Shown one piece after another: positions 1 through 9,117 of a stretch of 47,653 bases of DNA. Origin of the DNA: an uncultured Lachnospiraceae bacterium (GTDB lineage: Bacteria > Bacillota > Clostridia > Lachnospirales > Lachnospiraceae); the NCBI GenBank assembly GCA_902489925.1, contig CABUBX010000006.1, positions 1 to 47,653 of the forward strand. The letters are read 5' to 3'. The notes under the pieces were generated by a model. It did not search any database, had not been told where the DNA came from, and saw only the letters and a list, made by a program, of their open reading frames with translations. The position numbers and the translations under genes are program-made. Within the stretch, counting starts at the first letter, position 1, and each line of letters starts with the position of its first letter.

Positions 1-758
1 TAAGTTATGTCTTCAACCTGCTTCACTGCTGCCGACACCGTCTTATTAATATTGGCCGTCTCACAGTTGACCTGTCGGTTGACACTGTTACGTATTTCCT
101 TTGCAATGCGGATGTTCTCCAAAGCCATCAAGGCATTGTGCGCCTCCATGATATTAAGCATATCAACAATCTGTGAACCTTCCTTGACATAAACGACATA
201 GTATTTTTTTCTTAAAATAATCTTTGCATCAATCTCAAAGGAAGTCATCAGATTTTTCAAAAGGACTGCCTTGCCTTCATCTGCACAGGCAATCTCAAAA
301 TGATATGTCTTTTCCGGGTCACTGATTGAACCGAAAGCTAAAAAACATCCTCTTAAAAAAGCACGGCGACAGCACGGACTTTGAATAACGATATTGTCTG
401 TCAGAGAACAATTCTCCTCAATCTCACCGTCCGGCGTCATCAGTCTGACCGCCATCAAAATCTTTCTGGACAGTGTATCGTCAGCTACCGCCACTGTATA
501 GATTCGGCTTTTCTTTAAAAAAACATTGCGCTTAACACTGACATCGCTATTTATATTAAATGATTTTTGTAATAATGTAAAGTACTTTCTTGCAACAAAT
601 ATATTTTCTGTATGGATTTTTGTATAAATTCGTCCTTTTTCTGTATAAATAACCTTGCCGCACATGCCAAAAATTGCCGCAATCTCTGCTATCCGGCAAT
701 GTCTGGCCTCCGGTATATGATTTGAAAGTTCTTCCCTAACTTTGCTCGAAAATGACAT
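1..758 (-). CDS. whiA: Sporulation/cell-division regulator WhiA, 5' part (cut by window edge)
   Basis: About 252 codons are readable from ATG at 758 to the window edge, starting MSFSSKVREELSNHIPEARH. The motif RRAFLRGCFLAFGSISDP near residue 130-150 matches the LAGLIDADG-like N-terminal part of WhiA. The family is usually about 315 residues, so the C-terminal helix-turn-helix lies outside the window. WhiA is a DNA-binding protein conserved in Gram-positives that affects cell division or sporulation. It follows rapZ by 8 bases, the usual rapZ-whiA pairing. The ribosome binding site (GTGAG) is weak, which suggests translational coupling. An ATG at 765 is out of frame. Confidence 0.9.
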   Translation of the reverse strand, partial: MSFSSKVREELSNHIPEARHCRIAEIAAIFGMCGKVIYTEKGRIYTKIHTENIFVARKYFTLLQKSFNINSDVSVKRNVFLKKSRIYTVAVADDTLSRKILMAVRLMTPDGEIEENCSLTDNIVIQSPCCRRAFLRGCFLAFGSISDPEKTYHFEIACADEGKAVLLKNLMTSFEIDAKIILRKKYYVVYVKEGSQIVDMLNIMEAHNALMALENIRIAKEIRNSVNRQVNCETANINKTVSAAVKQVEDIT

Positions 759-766
759 CGCGCATC

Positions 767-1645
767 TCACTTTCTATAATAATAGCTGTCTTTTTCTATA
801 TCTCTGTGTTCCACTTTAAGGCCATACTCCAAAGATTCAAGACGGCTATAGAGGGCATTGGCCAATGTCACTGAGCGATGCTTTCCGCCTGTGCAGCCAA
901 TACTGACAACCAGCTGGTTTTTGCCTTCTGCTACATAATTTGGTATAAGAAAGCGAACCATGTCCTCAAGCTTATCCAAAAACTCGCCCGACAGCGGCGA
1001 CTGCATCACATAGTCATAAACATCCTTATCATTGCCTGTCTGAGGACGCATCGAATCAATATAATACGGATTCGGAAGAAAGCGGACATCAAACACAAGG
1101 TCTGAATCGGACGGTATGCCGTATTTAAAACCGAAAGAAAGTATCGTCACAAAAAAATTACTGTAATTTTTATGATTATCCACAAATATTTTAAATACTT
1201 CCCGGCGAAGCTCTCTTGTTAAAAGCTGGCTCGTATCAATAATATAATCGGCCTTTTTCCTAAAGCCCGACATCTTAGCCCGCTCTTTTTCTATGCCGTC
1301 CTCAATACGTCCGTTTCCCGAAAGGGGATGGGAACGCCGCGTCTCCTTATAGCGCTTTACAAGCACCTTATCATCACATTCCAGATAAAGAATCTCATAA
1401 TCAATTTTAATATGTGAGAGGCTCTCTAACGCTTCTCCCATCAGCTCAAGTCCCTCGCCGTTTCTTATATCAATACCGAGGGCAACCTTTTCCATTGCCG
1501 AGCTCTCGCCGTAGGCAATTTCCGCAAATTTTGAAATAAGCGGCACCGGCAGATTATCCACACAAAAATAACCTGCATCCTCAAGCATTTTTAATACCGA
1601 GCTTTTTCCTGCACCGGACATTCCTGTTACAATTACAAAACGCAT
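767..1645 (-). CDS. rapZ: RapZ/YvcJ family nucleotide-binding protein
   Basis: A 292-residue protein with a Walker A motif GMSGAGKSS at residues 8-16 and the C-terminal block SIGCTGGKHRSV typical of the RapZ (YvcJ) family, whose usual length is about 285-295. In enteric bacteria RapZ is an RNase E adaptor controlling glmS; in Bacillus YvcJ binds and hydrolyses GTP/ATP and influences competence. The molecular role in Clostridia is not settled, so only the family is assigned. It sits between murB (51-base gap) and whiA (8-base gap) on the minus strand, in the usual Firmicute order, which suggests co-transcription. Confidence 0.93.
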   Translation of the reverse strand: MRFVIVTGMSGAGKSSVLKMLEDAGYFCVDNLPVPLISKFAEIAYGESSAMEKVALGIDIRNGEGLELMGEALESLSHIKIDYEILYLECDDKVLVKRYKETRRSHPLSGNGRIEDGIEKERAKMSGFRKKADYIIDTSQLLTRELRREVFKIFVDNHKNYSNFFVTILSFGFKYGIPSDSDLVFDVRFLPNPYYIDSMRPQTGNDKDVYDYVMQSPLSGEFLDKLEDMVRFLIPNYVAEGKNQLVVSIGCTGGKHRSVTLANALYSRLESLEYGLKVEHRDIEKDSYYYRK

Positions 1646-1666
1646 CTTTACTCCTGTCTGCCCGAC

Positions 1667-1686
1667 GGCGGATATAAAATTCCGCC
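1667..1686 (-). other. Intercistronic hairpin between murB and rapZ
   Basis: A perfect 6-bp inverted repeat, GGCGGA and TCCGCC, with an 8-base AT loop, lies between the murB stop and the rapZ start. On the minus strand it is followed by GTCGGGC rather than a U tract, so it does not look like a terminator. It could be an mRNA processing or stability element, or chance. Confidence 0.4.
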
Positions 1687-1696
1687 AACCAGTCGA

Positions 1697-2623
1697 TTAA
1701 AACTCGCCGAGCATCTTTACTTCCATCTCTAAGTCAACTCCAAACATTGCTTTTACCCTTGCCTGTACTTCACGGATAAGTCCCAGAACATCCTCGGCTG
1801 TCGCATTGCCCTTATTAATCACAAATCCGCCATGCTTTTCGGAGACTTGGGCATCGCCGACACTAAAGCCCCTAAGTCCGGCGTCACTTATAAGTTTGCC
1901 CGCAAAATAGCCCTCAGGGCGCTTAAAGGTGCTTCCCGCACTCGGATATTCCAGCGGTTGCTTTTCACGGCGCTGACTGTTTAATTCATTCATTTTTGCA
2001 TAAATCTCATCCCGGCATCCGCGCTTTAAACGCAAGGCTGCACCGAGAACGATATATTCTTTTTTCTGTATCACACTTGTTCTGTAGCCCAAATCAAGCC
2101 CATCCTTTGTGACACAGTACGTTTTGCCTTCCATATCCATCACATCCGCGGATACGGCACAATGGCTCATCTCTCCGCCGTAAGCGCCGGCATTCATCGT
2201 CATCGCGCCTCCGAATGTTCCCGGAATCCCCGAAGCAAATTCGAAGCCGGTCAAACCTTCATCGGCAACACATTTTGCCAGCTGTGAGAGCATGATTCCC
2301 GCACCGGCTCTGACTGTCACCGTACCATCTTCATTGTCTTCAAAGCTTACCTCGTCCATCGTATGATAAATCTGAAAAACAACACCCCGAATCCCCCTGT
2401 CACCGACAAGTAAATTACTGCCATTGCCAATAACATAAAAAGGCATGCCTTCCGATTTACAAAACCTTACCGCCTCTGCCAAAGAAGCCGCATCCTCAGG
2501 TGTCACAAAAGCATCGGCCGGACCGCCAATTTTAAAGGTCGTATGGAAACGCATCGGCTCATCATATAAAACCGCCCCATCTCCGACAATACGTCCCAAT
2601 TCAGCTTTAAATCCACTATCCAT
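1697..2623 (-). CDS. murB: UDP-N-acetylenolpyruvoylglucosamine reductase MurB
   Basis: MurB reduces UDP-GlcNAc-enolpyruvate to UDP-MurNAc with FAD and NADPH, an early cytoplasmic step of peptidoglycan synthesis. The 308-residue length is normal for the family. Visible features are the FAD-binding block VIGNGSNLLVGDRGIRGVV, the segment ASGIPGTFGGAMTMNAGAYG, the catalytic serine region PSAGSTFKRP, and the conserved C-terminal glutamate region LEMEVKML. It follows the ROK kinase with a 5-base gap, so the pair should be co-translated. The murB-rapZ-whiA order is typical of Clostridia. Confidence 0.95.
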   Translation of the reverse strand: MDSGFKAELGRIVGDGAVLYDEPMRFHTTFKIGGPADAFVTPEDAASLAEAVRFCKSEGMPFYVIGNGSNLLVGDRGIRGVVFQIYHTMDEVSFEDNEDGTVTVRAGAGIMLSQLAKCVADEGLTGFEFASGIPGTFGGAMTMNAGAYGGEMSHCAVSADVMDMEGKTYCVTKDGLDLGYRTSVIQKKEYIVLGAALRLKRGCRDEIYAKMNELNSQRREKQPLEYPSAGSTFKRPEGYFAGKLISDAGLRGFSVGDAQVSEKHGGFVINKGNATAEDVLGLIREVQARVKAMFGVDLEMEVKMLGEF

Positions 2624-2628
2624 AAAAA

Positions 2629-3582
2629 TTATTCTCCCATACTGAGTACAAGTCTTGCCGCACCTGCCATACCGGCATCATTGCCTAATGTTGCCAGTGC
2701 AAACCTCGTATCCTTTACTGCATTAAAGCTCTTTTCCTGATACTTTTCGCGGACAGCGTCTACAAGATATTCTCCGGCTTTAGACACACCGCCGCCGATA
2801 ACAAAAATTTCCGGATTAATAATCACCGCAATACATGAAAGTGCTTTTCCAAGATAGCCCGCCATTGTATCAACAACTTCTTTTGCTGCCGCATCGCCGG
2901 CTTTCGCAGCATCAAATACATCTCTTGCCGTAACTTGTGAAAGACTTCTCAAAGAGCTTTCTTTATCTGTCTCGGAAAGCATGCGGTTTGCCAGCTTTAC
3001 GACACCTGTTGCGGAAGCAACCTGCTCAAGACAGCCTCTGTTTCCGCAGCCGCACACACCGATAACATCCTTTTCATCAACAATGTTCATATGTCCGATT
3101 TCACCTGCAGCGCCGCATACGCCGGATACGATTTTTCCGTCTAAAATAATACCGCCGCCGACACCTGTGCCCAGTGTAACCATAACCATATTGGCATGAC
3201 CGCGGCCTCCGCCGAGCCACTGCTCACCGAGCGCTGCCACATTGGCATCATTGCCCGCCTTTACAGGAAGTCCAAGCATATCGGAAAGTGCCTGTTCCAC
3301 ATTAAATATACCCCAGCCGAGGTTGACGCACATCAATACAGTACCGTCTTCCTTGACCGGACCCGGAACACCGAGGCCGACGCCGATAACATCCTCTTTT
3401 TTGTAGCCTCTTGTCTCAATGGCATTTTCAATAGAATCTGCAATATCATCGAGAATATGTCTTCCATTATCCTCTGTTCTTGTCTTAATCTCCCATTTAT
3501 CAATAATTTTTCCAATGGTTGAGATAATACCGATTTTAACTGTCGTACCTCCGACATCTACACCAAAACAAATTTTGCTCAT
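2629..3582 (-). CDS. ROK family glucokinase
   Basis: A 317-residue ROK sugar kinase, probably phosphorylating glucose to glucose-6-phosphate. The N-terminal phosphate-binding motif GVDVGGTTVKIGI is at residues 7-19; GTGVGGGIILDG and the zinc-binding cluster CGCGNRGCLEQ in the middle are ROK hallmarks, and a HMNIVDE-type segment precedes the cysteine cluster. ROK repressors carry an N-terminal winged helix; this protein starts directly with the kinase fold, so it is an enzyme. It lies 20 bases after hprK, which fits a role in glycolytic flux under catabolite control. Confidence 0.9.
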   Translation of the reverse strand: MSKICFGVDVGGTTVKIGIISTIGKIIDKWEIKTRTEDNGRHILDDIADSIENAIETRGYKKEDVIGVGLGVPGPVKEDGTVLMCVNLGWGIFNVEQALSDMLGLPVKAGNDANVAALGEQWLGGGRGHANMVMVTLGTGVGGGIILDGKIVSGVCGAAGEIGHMNIVDEKDVIGVCGCGNRGCLEQVASATGVVKLANRMLSETDKESSLRSLSQVTARDVFDAAKAGDAAAKEVVDTMAGYLGKALSCIAVIINPEIFVIGGGVSKAGEYLVDAVREKYQEKSFNAVKDTRFALATLGNDAGMAGAARLVLSMGE

Positions 3583-3602
3583 CTTATTTTCCTCTCTAAA
3601 AA

Positions 3603-4562
3603 TTATTTATCTTCTTCCCGTTTTCTCTGAAGATTTCCTGTCACACGGCGGTAAAGCTCATGTGCCGCATTGTAGCCCATCTTCTTCTGACGGTAATTGA
3701 CTGCTGCCGATTCAACAATAATCGCAAGGTTACGTCCCGGACGAATCGGTATGGAATGACAGACAACCTTTTCTCCGAGAAACTCTGTATAATTTTCTTC
3801 AAGACCGAGACGGTCATATTCCTTTTCTCTGTCCCACTCCTCAAGCTTAATCACAAGGTCAATGCGCTGTGTCTCTTTAACACTTTCAACACCAAACAGC
3901 GTCTTAACATCAATAATACCAATGCCTCGAAGCTCAATAAAATACCGTGTAATCTCCGGCGCACGTCCAATCAGACGATTATCTCCGACGCGCTTAATTT
4001 CCACGACATCATCCGATACAAGACGGTGGCCGCGCTTGATTAATTCCAGAGCTGCCTCACTTTTACCGATACCACTCTCACCGATAATTAAAACACCCTC
4101 ACCGTAAACATCGACCAAAACGCCGTGGATGGATATTCTCGGCGCCAGTTCCTCTGTGAGGACATAAATCAGCTTTACTGTAAAAGCAGATGTCTCCTGA
4201 CTTGTGGAAAGCACCGGAATATTGTACTTCTCACCTAAATCAATCACCTTCTGCGTCGGCTGAAGATTTCGGCAATAAACAAGACACGGAATCCCTTTCT
4301 GAAACATCTTTTCAATCATCTCAGCGCCCTGGTCCTCATATACCTTTGAAATATAGGAGTATTCCACATTACCGATAATCTGTACACGATGATTATCAAA
4401 ATTATCAAAAAAGCCTGCAAGCTGGAGTGCCGGACGGTTAATATCCGTCTCATTCACCAAAATCTTTTCCGTATTAATATTTTCCGTCAGATTTTTTAAA
4501 CCTGTCCGCTCGATTATACGGCTCAACTTTACACTGTAGCTCGCTTTCATATCATCGAACAT
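3603..4562 (-). CDS. hprK: HPr kinase/phosphorylase
   Basis: HprK phosphorylates and dephosphorylates Ser46 of HPr in response to glycolytic intermediates and so drives CcpA-dependent carbon catabolite control. The 319 residues show the Walker A motif GESGIGKSEAALELIKRGH around residue 155-173, the following VSDDVVEIKR segment, and the C-terminal signature EEWDREKEYDRLGL region. An AAGGAGG sequence lies 7 bases upstream of ATG 4562. Its partner HPr is not in the window. It lies 40 bases downstream of uvrC and upstream of the ROK kinase, in the typical Lachnospiraceae order. Confidence 0.95.
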   Translation of the reverse strand: MFDDMKASYSVKLSRIIERTGLKNLTENINTEKILVNETDINRPALQLAGFFDNFDNHRVQIIGNVEYSYISKVYEDQGAEMIEKMFQKGIPCLVYCRNLQPTQKVIDLGEKYNIPVLSTSQETSAFTVKLIYVLTEELAPRISIHGVLVDVYGEGVLIIGESGIGKSEAALELIKRGHRLVSDDVVEIKRVGDNRLIGRAPEITRYFIELRGIGIIDVKTLFGVESVKETQRIDLVIKLEEWDREKEYDRLGLEENYTEFLGEKVVCHSIPIRPGRNLAIIVESAAVNYRQKKMGYNAAHELYRRVTGNLQRKREEDK

Positions 4563-4602
4563 AGCTCTTCCTCCTTAGATTTGCACAGTTTTTTTAATCA
4601 TA

Positions 4603-6486
4603 TCACAAATCCGAAGACTTCACAATATTTTCATGGAAGAACTTCCATACCGACAGCGCCGCTGCCGCACTCATACCGTCAACAGCTTCTAATTCTTCTA
4701 CAGAAGCCGCCGCAATCTTTTGTATTTCTCCGAAATGTCGCATGAGCGCCTTTCTGCGCACCGGCCCGATACCCTCGATATCATCCAATACAGACTTCAC
4801 CTGTCCCCGGCTTCTCAAACTCCTGTGATATTCAATGGCAAATCGATGAGCCTCATCCTGAATCCGGGTAATCAATTTAAAGCTCTCTGAATTTCTGTCA
4901 ATAGGAAGCTCTATATTATTATAATAAAGTCCCCTTGTTCGATGATTGTCATCCTTAACCATACCACAGACAGGAATATTAAGATTCAGCTCATGAAGCA
5001 CCTCTATGGCAATATTGACCTGCCCGCGCCCGCCGTCCATCATAATCAAATCCGGAAGCTTGGCAAAACTGCCCATGGACATATCCATCTGTTTGGCCTT
5101 TAATTCCTCCTGCTCTTTGATTCCATGGGTAAAGCGTCGTGTCAGCACCTCCCGCATAGAGCGGTAATCATCCTGCCCCGAAAAACTTTTGATTTTAAAC
5201 TTTCTGTAAGCATTGCGCTTAGGCTTTCCGTTTTCATAAACAATCATCGAGCCGACATTCTCAAAACCGTTAATATTTGAAATATCAAACGCTTCAATGC
5301 GGAGGATAGACGCAATGCCGAGCATCTGTGCAATACTCTTAACTGCACCGATTGTCCTTGCCTCCTCCCGTTTAATCTTTTCACTGTCTTTACTCAATAC
5401 AAGGCTTGCATTTTCATAGGCCAGCTCAACAAGCCGCTCTTTTTGTCCTTTCTGCGGTACACGGACAGTAACTTTTTGTCCCCGCCGCGCCGAAAGCCAA
5501 CTCGTAATAATCTCCTCGTCGTTAATCGGTTCCTGTAAAAGAAGCTCTTTTGGAATAAACGGTGTTCCCGCATAAAACTGTTTAATAAATGTCGTCATGA
5601 CCTCGCTTCGCGTATCACCGGCAACTCCTGTCACATAAAAATGCTCTCGCCCAATGAGTTTTCCGTTGCGCACAAAGAATACTTGGACAACGGCCTCATC
5701 GTCCGCTCTTGCAAATGCAATAATATCTCTGTCCTCCATTTGTGAGCTTGTGATTTTTTGCTTTTCCGCTACATGCTTCACGCTGTTGAGCAGGTCCCGA
5801 TATTCGATTGCCCCCTCAAAATCGAGCGCATCCGAAGCCGCCTGCATTTTGTTTTGAAGCATCATCATCACTTCGTTATAATTGCCGCCAAGAAATGACA
5901 ATACACCTTTAACCGATTCTTTGTATGCTTCCTGAGAAATGTACCCCTGACACGGACCTTCGCACTGATGGATATGATAATAAAGGCACGGCCTGTCCTT
6001 TCCGGTGTCCCTCGGAAGCACACGCTGACAATTCCGTATTTTATAAATCTTTTGAAGCAGCTCAATCGTATCCTTCACGGCACCCGCACTTGTATACGGA
6101 CCGAAATAGCGTGCCTTATCCTTTTTCATTGTCCTTGAAAACAAAATCCGCGGATAAGGTTCATTGACTGTGACTTTAATATATGGATATGTCTTATCAT
6201 CCTTGAGCATTGTATTATATTTCGGCCGGTGTTCCTTAATAAGATTGCACTCCAGTACAAGAGCCTCAAGCTCAGAATCCGTGACAATATATTCAAACCG
6301 CGCAATTTTGCTGACCATCTGCTGTATTTTAGGCGTCAGATTTCTGCTGCTTTGAAAATACTGACGCACCCTGTTTTTTAGACTGATGGCTTTTCCCACA
6401 TAAATAATATCATCATGGGCATCGTGCATAATATAGACGCCCGGCTCTTTAGGCAGTTTTTTTAATTCCTCCTCAATATTAAACAT
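4603..6486 (-). CDS. uvrC: Excinuclease ABC subunit C
   Basis: UvrC makes the two incisions around UvrAB-marked DNA lesions. The 627-residue protein has the GIY-YIG nuclease near its N-terminus (PGVYIMHDAHDDIIYVGKAI, residues 15-34), a UVR motif around DALDFEGAIEYRDLL, the RNase H-like C-terminal nuclease (EAFDISNINGFENVGSMIVY and MMDGGRGQVNIA) and terminal helix-hairpin-helix repeats (DIEGIGPVRRKALMRHFG and EAVDGMSAAAALSVW). The length is standard. ATG 6486 is preceded by AGGAGG at good spacing. It lies between the ftsH terminator and hprK, and heads the minus-strand run. Confidence 0.97.
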   Translation of the reverse strand: MFNIEEELKKLPKEPGVYIMHDAHDDIIYVGKAISLKNRVRQYFQSSRNLTPKIQQMVSKIARFEYIVTDSELEALVLECNLIKEHRPKYNTMLKDDKTYPYIKVTVNEPYPRILFSRTMKKDKARYFGPYTSAGAVKDTIELLQKIYKIRNCQRVLPRDTGKDRPCLYYHIHQCEGPCQGYISQEAYKESVKGVLSFLGGNYNEVMMMLQNKMQAASDALDFEGAIEYRDLLNSVKHVAEKQKITSSQMEDRDIIAFARADDEAVVQVFFVRNGKLIGREHFYVTGVAGDTRSEVMTTFIKQFYAGTPFIPKELLLQEPINDEEIITSWLSARRGQKVTVRVPQKGQKERLVELAYENASLVLSKDSEKIKREEARTIGAVKSIAQMLGIASILRIEAFDISNINGFENVGSMIVYENGKPKRNAYRKFKIKSFSGQDDYRSMREVLTRRFTHGIKEQEELKAKQMDMSMGSFAKLPDLIMMDGGRGQVNIAIEVLHELNLNIPVCGMVKDDNHRTRGLYYNNIELPIDRNSESFKLITRIQDEAHRFAIEYHRSLRSRGQVKSVLDDIEGIGPVRRKALMRHFGEIQKIAAASVEELEAVDGMSAAAALSVWKFFHENIVKSSDL

Positions 6487-6541
6487 ATATCCTCCTGCAC
6501 ATCATTTATACTTCGTACCTATACCTTATATACATGCAAAA

Positions 6542-6575
6542 ATCCCGAAGTTCGGACTTACCATCACTTCGGGAT
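6542..6575 (-). terminator. Rho-independent terminator after ftsH
   Basis: Perfect 10-bp arms ATCCCGAAGT and ACTTCGGGAT with a 14-base loop. Read on the minus strand the hairpin ends in ATTTTTGC, a short U run. It is placed just after the ftsH stop and separates ftsH from uvrC. Confidence 0.85.
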
Positions 6576-6586
6576 ATTTTGCACGA

Positions 6587-8476
6587 CTAGACTTCTTCCT
6601 CCTTGGCAACGCCGATTAACGCCTTGCCCTGCTCTGCTCGAACCTCATTGAAAATATCCATAAATTCTTTTCCTGTAATGGTTTCCTTTTCAATAAGAAA
6701 TGCTGAAATTTTATCCAGTGCTTCCATATTCTCTCTCAGTAAACTGATTGCTTTATTGTAGGCTTCCCGAAGAAGGTGCATAACCTCCTTGTCAATCTCT
6801 CCCGCAGTCTCATCGCCGCAGTTTAAGACAGCCCGGCCATCAAGATAACGGTTTTCAATGGATTCCAGCCCCATAAGTCCGAACTTTTCCGACATACCAT
6901 ACATCGTCACCATGCTTCTTGCAATCTGTGTTGCCCGCTCGATATCGTTCGATGCCCCGGTTGTTACGGAATCAAACTTCACAAACTCTGCGGCCCGACC
7001 GCCGTAAAGTACAACAAGTTCCTCCTCCATCTCCTTTTGAGACATGAGAAACTTTTCCTCCTCCGGCACCTGCATCGTGTAGCCCAAAGCGCCCATGGTT
7101 CTCGGAATAATCGTAATCTTTTGCACCGGCTCTGTATTTTTTTGCAAAGCTGCAGTCAGCGCATGTCCAACCTCATGATAGGATACGATTTCCCGCTCTT
7201 TTGAACTTAACACTCTGTCCTTTTTAGCCTTGCCCGCAATAACAACCTCCACAGATTCAAATAAATCACTCTGGGTTACTGCCATTCGTCGATGACGTAC
7301 AGCACTTAGGGCTGCCTCATTAATAATATTTGCCAAATCCGAACCGACAGCGCCGCTTGTTGCAAGGGCAATCTCTTTAAAATCCACGCTCTCATCCATA
7401 TTGACATTTTTCGCATGAACCTTCAGCGTATCTATTCTTCCTTTTAAATCCGGCTTTTCAACAATAATACGTCTGTCAAAACGCCCCGGTCTCAAGAGCG
7501 CTTTATCAAGAATCTCCGGACGGTTTGTCGCTGCCAGAATAATAATACCTTTCGAGGAATCAAAGCCATCCATCTCCGACAAAAGCTGGTTCAAAGTCTG
7601 CTCACGCTCGTCATTTCCGCCGTAAGTGGAATCTCTGCGCTTTCCAATCGCATCCAGCTCATCAATAAAAATAATACACGGTGCGGACTGCTGTGCGTTT
7701 TTAAAAAGGTCACGCACACGTGAGGCGCCGACACCGACAAACATCTCCACAAAATCCGAGCCGGACAACGAGTAAAACGGTACACCTGCCTCGCCGGCAA
7801 CAGCCTTTGCAAGCAGTGTTTTACCTGTTCCTGGAGGTCCTACAAGCAGAGCGCCCTTTGGAAGCTTCGCACCAATCTGAGTATACTTTCCGGGATAATG
7901 CAAAAAATCTACAATCTCACGCAAAGACTCCTTGGCCTCCTCCTGACCTGCCACATCTTTAAATAAAACACCCGTTTCCTTCTGCACGTACATCTTTGCC
8001 GTGCTTTTTCCGACGCCCATCATACCGCCGCCTTTTGAGACCGAGCGGATGACAAAAAAGAAAATGCCATACAAAATAATAAACGGAAGCACATAAGCTA
8101 AAAGTACACTGATAATACCTGAGCTTGAACTTGGAATCTCCTGCGTAAACTTAACTCCCGCCTTATCAAGCCTGTCCACAAGCTCTAAATCCGTAAAATA
8201 ACCGGTATAATAAATCTTTGCAAAGGCACCCTGTTCATCCTTCTTATGAATCTCAAGTATACCATCGGTCGTACACTTTACAGAATCCACTTCATTTTTA
8301 TCAAGCATCGTCAGAAATTCACTGTAGCTGATTTCAATACGCTGACTCTCCTTAATCTGTCTTGCGAGCACATTGAATAAGACAAGAATCGCCAAAACAA
8401 TAACAACACCTACAATGGCAATCGTTATATTTTTTTTATTCTTGTTTTTATCATTATTTTCTTTATTTTCATTCAT
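6587..8476 (-). CDS. ftsH: ATP-dependent zinc metalloprotease FtsH
   Basis: A membrane-anchored AAA+ protease that degrades misfolded or regulated membrane and soluble proteins. The 629 residues comprise TM1 (about 17-36), a short extracytoplasmic domain, TM2 (about 120-145), the AAA module with Walker A GPPGTGKT, Walker B IIFIDELDAIG and second region of homology ATNRPEILDKALLRPGRFDR, then the zinc protease domain. The protease motif reads HEVGH where most family members have HEAGH; both zinc-binding histidines and the catalytic glutamate are kept. ATG 8476 follows GGAGA. It is transcribed divergently from the small LspA-like gene, with its own terminator. Confidence 0.97.
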   Translation of the reverse strand: MNENKENNDKNKNKKNITIAIVGVVIVLAILVLFNVLARQIKESQRIEISYSEFLTMLDKNEVDSVKCTTDGILEIHKKDEQGAFAKIYYTGYFTDLELVDRLDKAGVKFTQEIPSSSSGIISVLLAYVLPFIILYGIFFFVIRSVSKGGGMMGVGKSTAKMYVQKETGVLFKDVAGQEEAKESLREIVDFLHYPGKYTQIGAKLPKGALLVGPPGTGKTLLAKAVAGEAGVPFYSLSGSDFVEMFVGVGASRVRDLFKNAQQSAPCIIFIDELDAIGKRRDSTYGGNDEREQTLNQLLSEMDGFDSSKGIIILAATNRPEILDKALLRPGRFDRRIIVEKPDLKGRIDTLKVHAKNVNMDESVDFKEIALATSGAVGSDLANIINEAALSAVRHRRMAVTQSDLFESVEVVIAGKAKKDRVLSSKEREIVSYHEVGHALTAALQKNTEPVQKITIIPRTMGALGYTMQVPEEEKFLMSQKEMEEELVVLYGGRAAEFVKFDSVTTGASNDIERATQIARSMVTMYGMSEKFGLMGLESIENRYLDGRAVLNCGDETAGEIDKEVMHLLREAYNKAISLLRENMEALDKISAFLIEKETITGKEFMDIFNEVRAEQGKALIGVAKEEEV

Positions 8477-8566
8477 TTGTTACTTTTCTCCTTTACTGCT
8501 ATTCTTTCTTATGATAGCCCAATTCATCCTTTCCGTCCAGTCAAATTCTTTATTTTTCACAAAATA

Positions 8567-8596
8567 TTTACTTTCTCCCACCTTTTCACTTATAAT
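8567..8596 (+). promoter_or_regulatory. Sigma-A type promoter for the LspA-like gene
   Basis: -35 TTTACT (8567-8572), 18-base spacer, -10 TATAAT (8591-8596). Transcription would start close to AAAGGAGG at about 8603-8609, giving a very short leader before ATG 8619. Confidence 0.6.
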
Positions 8597-8618
8597 AGAA
8601 TAAAGGAGGATTTTTCAT

Positions 8619-9071
8619 ATGTTCTATTTTATTTCAGCAGCCGCCCTTTGCGCAATTGATTTAGTGACAAAAAAATATATTCAGAAAAAAAATGCCGCAG
8701 CCGCTTACATCCATAATCACGGCATTGTTAAAATTACTTATTTTAAAAACAAGGGTGCCATGCTTGGCTTTTTAAAAAACAGCGGCCGTCTTCTTCTTGG
8801 CATAACGATGACTGTTATCGGTTTTCTTATGGGAATTCTAGCTGTACTTACCGGTCAAAAAGGACAAAATTTGCTAAAGACCGGACTTTCTTTAATTCTC
8901 GGCGGTGCTTTAAGCAATGCTTATGAACGCATAAAAGACGGCGAAGTTACCGACTATATCAGCTTTAATGCCGGCCCGAAAAAATTCAGAAACATCGTTT
9001 TTAATATCGGAGATTTCTCTATCTTCGGCGGATGTGCACTGACTGTTATCCATACATTTAAAAAGCACTAA
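8619..9071 (+). CDS. Divergent signal peptidase II (LspA)-like membrane protein
   Basis: LspA cleaves lipoprotein signal peptides after diacylglyceryl modification. This 150-residue protein has four hydrophobic segments and LspA landmarks in order: D14 and K18 (IDLVTKKY), N44 (KNKGAML), the block GGALSNAYERIKDGEVTDYI at 95-114, and FNIGD at 128-132. The two aspartates equivalent to the catalytic dyad (D112 and D132) are kept. The normally invariant GNxxDR motif is SNAYER, with Glu for Asp at 103, and NxAD is NIGD. It may be a specialised or weakly active paralogue; the housekeeping lspA is probably elsewhere. It is a single-gene unit, divergent from ftsH and closed by a terminator. Confidence 0.75.
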   Translation: MFYFISAAALCAIDLVTKKYIQKKNAAAAYIHNHGIVKITYFKNKGAMLGFLKNSGRLLLGITMTVIGFLMGILAVLTGQKGQNLLKTGLSLILGGALSNAYERIKDGEVTDYISFNAGPKKFRNIVFNIGDFSIFGGCALTVIHTFKKH

Positions 9072-9104
9072 AAAAGTGGCTGCACACGCTTGGCAGCCAC
9101 TTTT
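9072..9104. terminator. Bidirectional terminator
   Basis: Arms AAAAGTGGCTG and CAGCCACTTTT enclose an 11-base loop, with T runs on both sides. It serves the LspA-like gene (plus) and the glycosyltransferase (minus), which converge here. Confidence 0.9.
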
Positions 9105-9117
9105 TTCTGTTCTTTTA

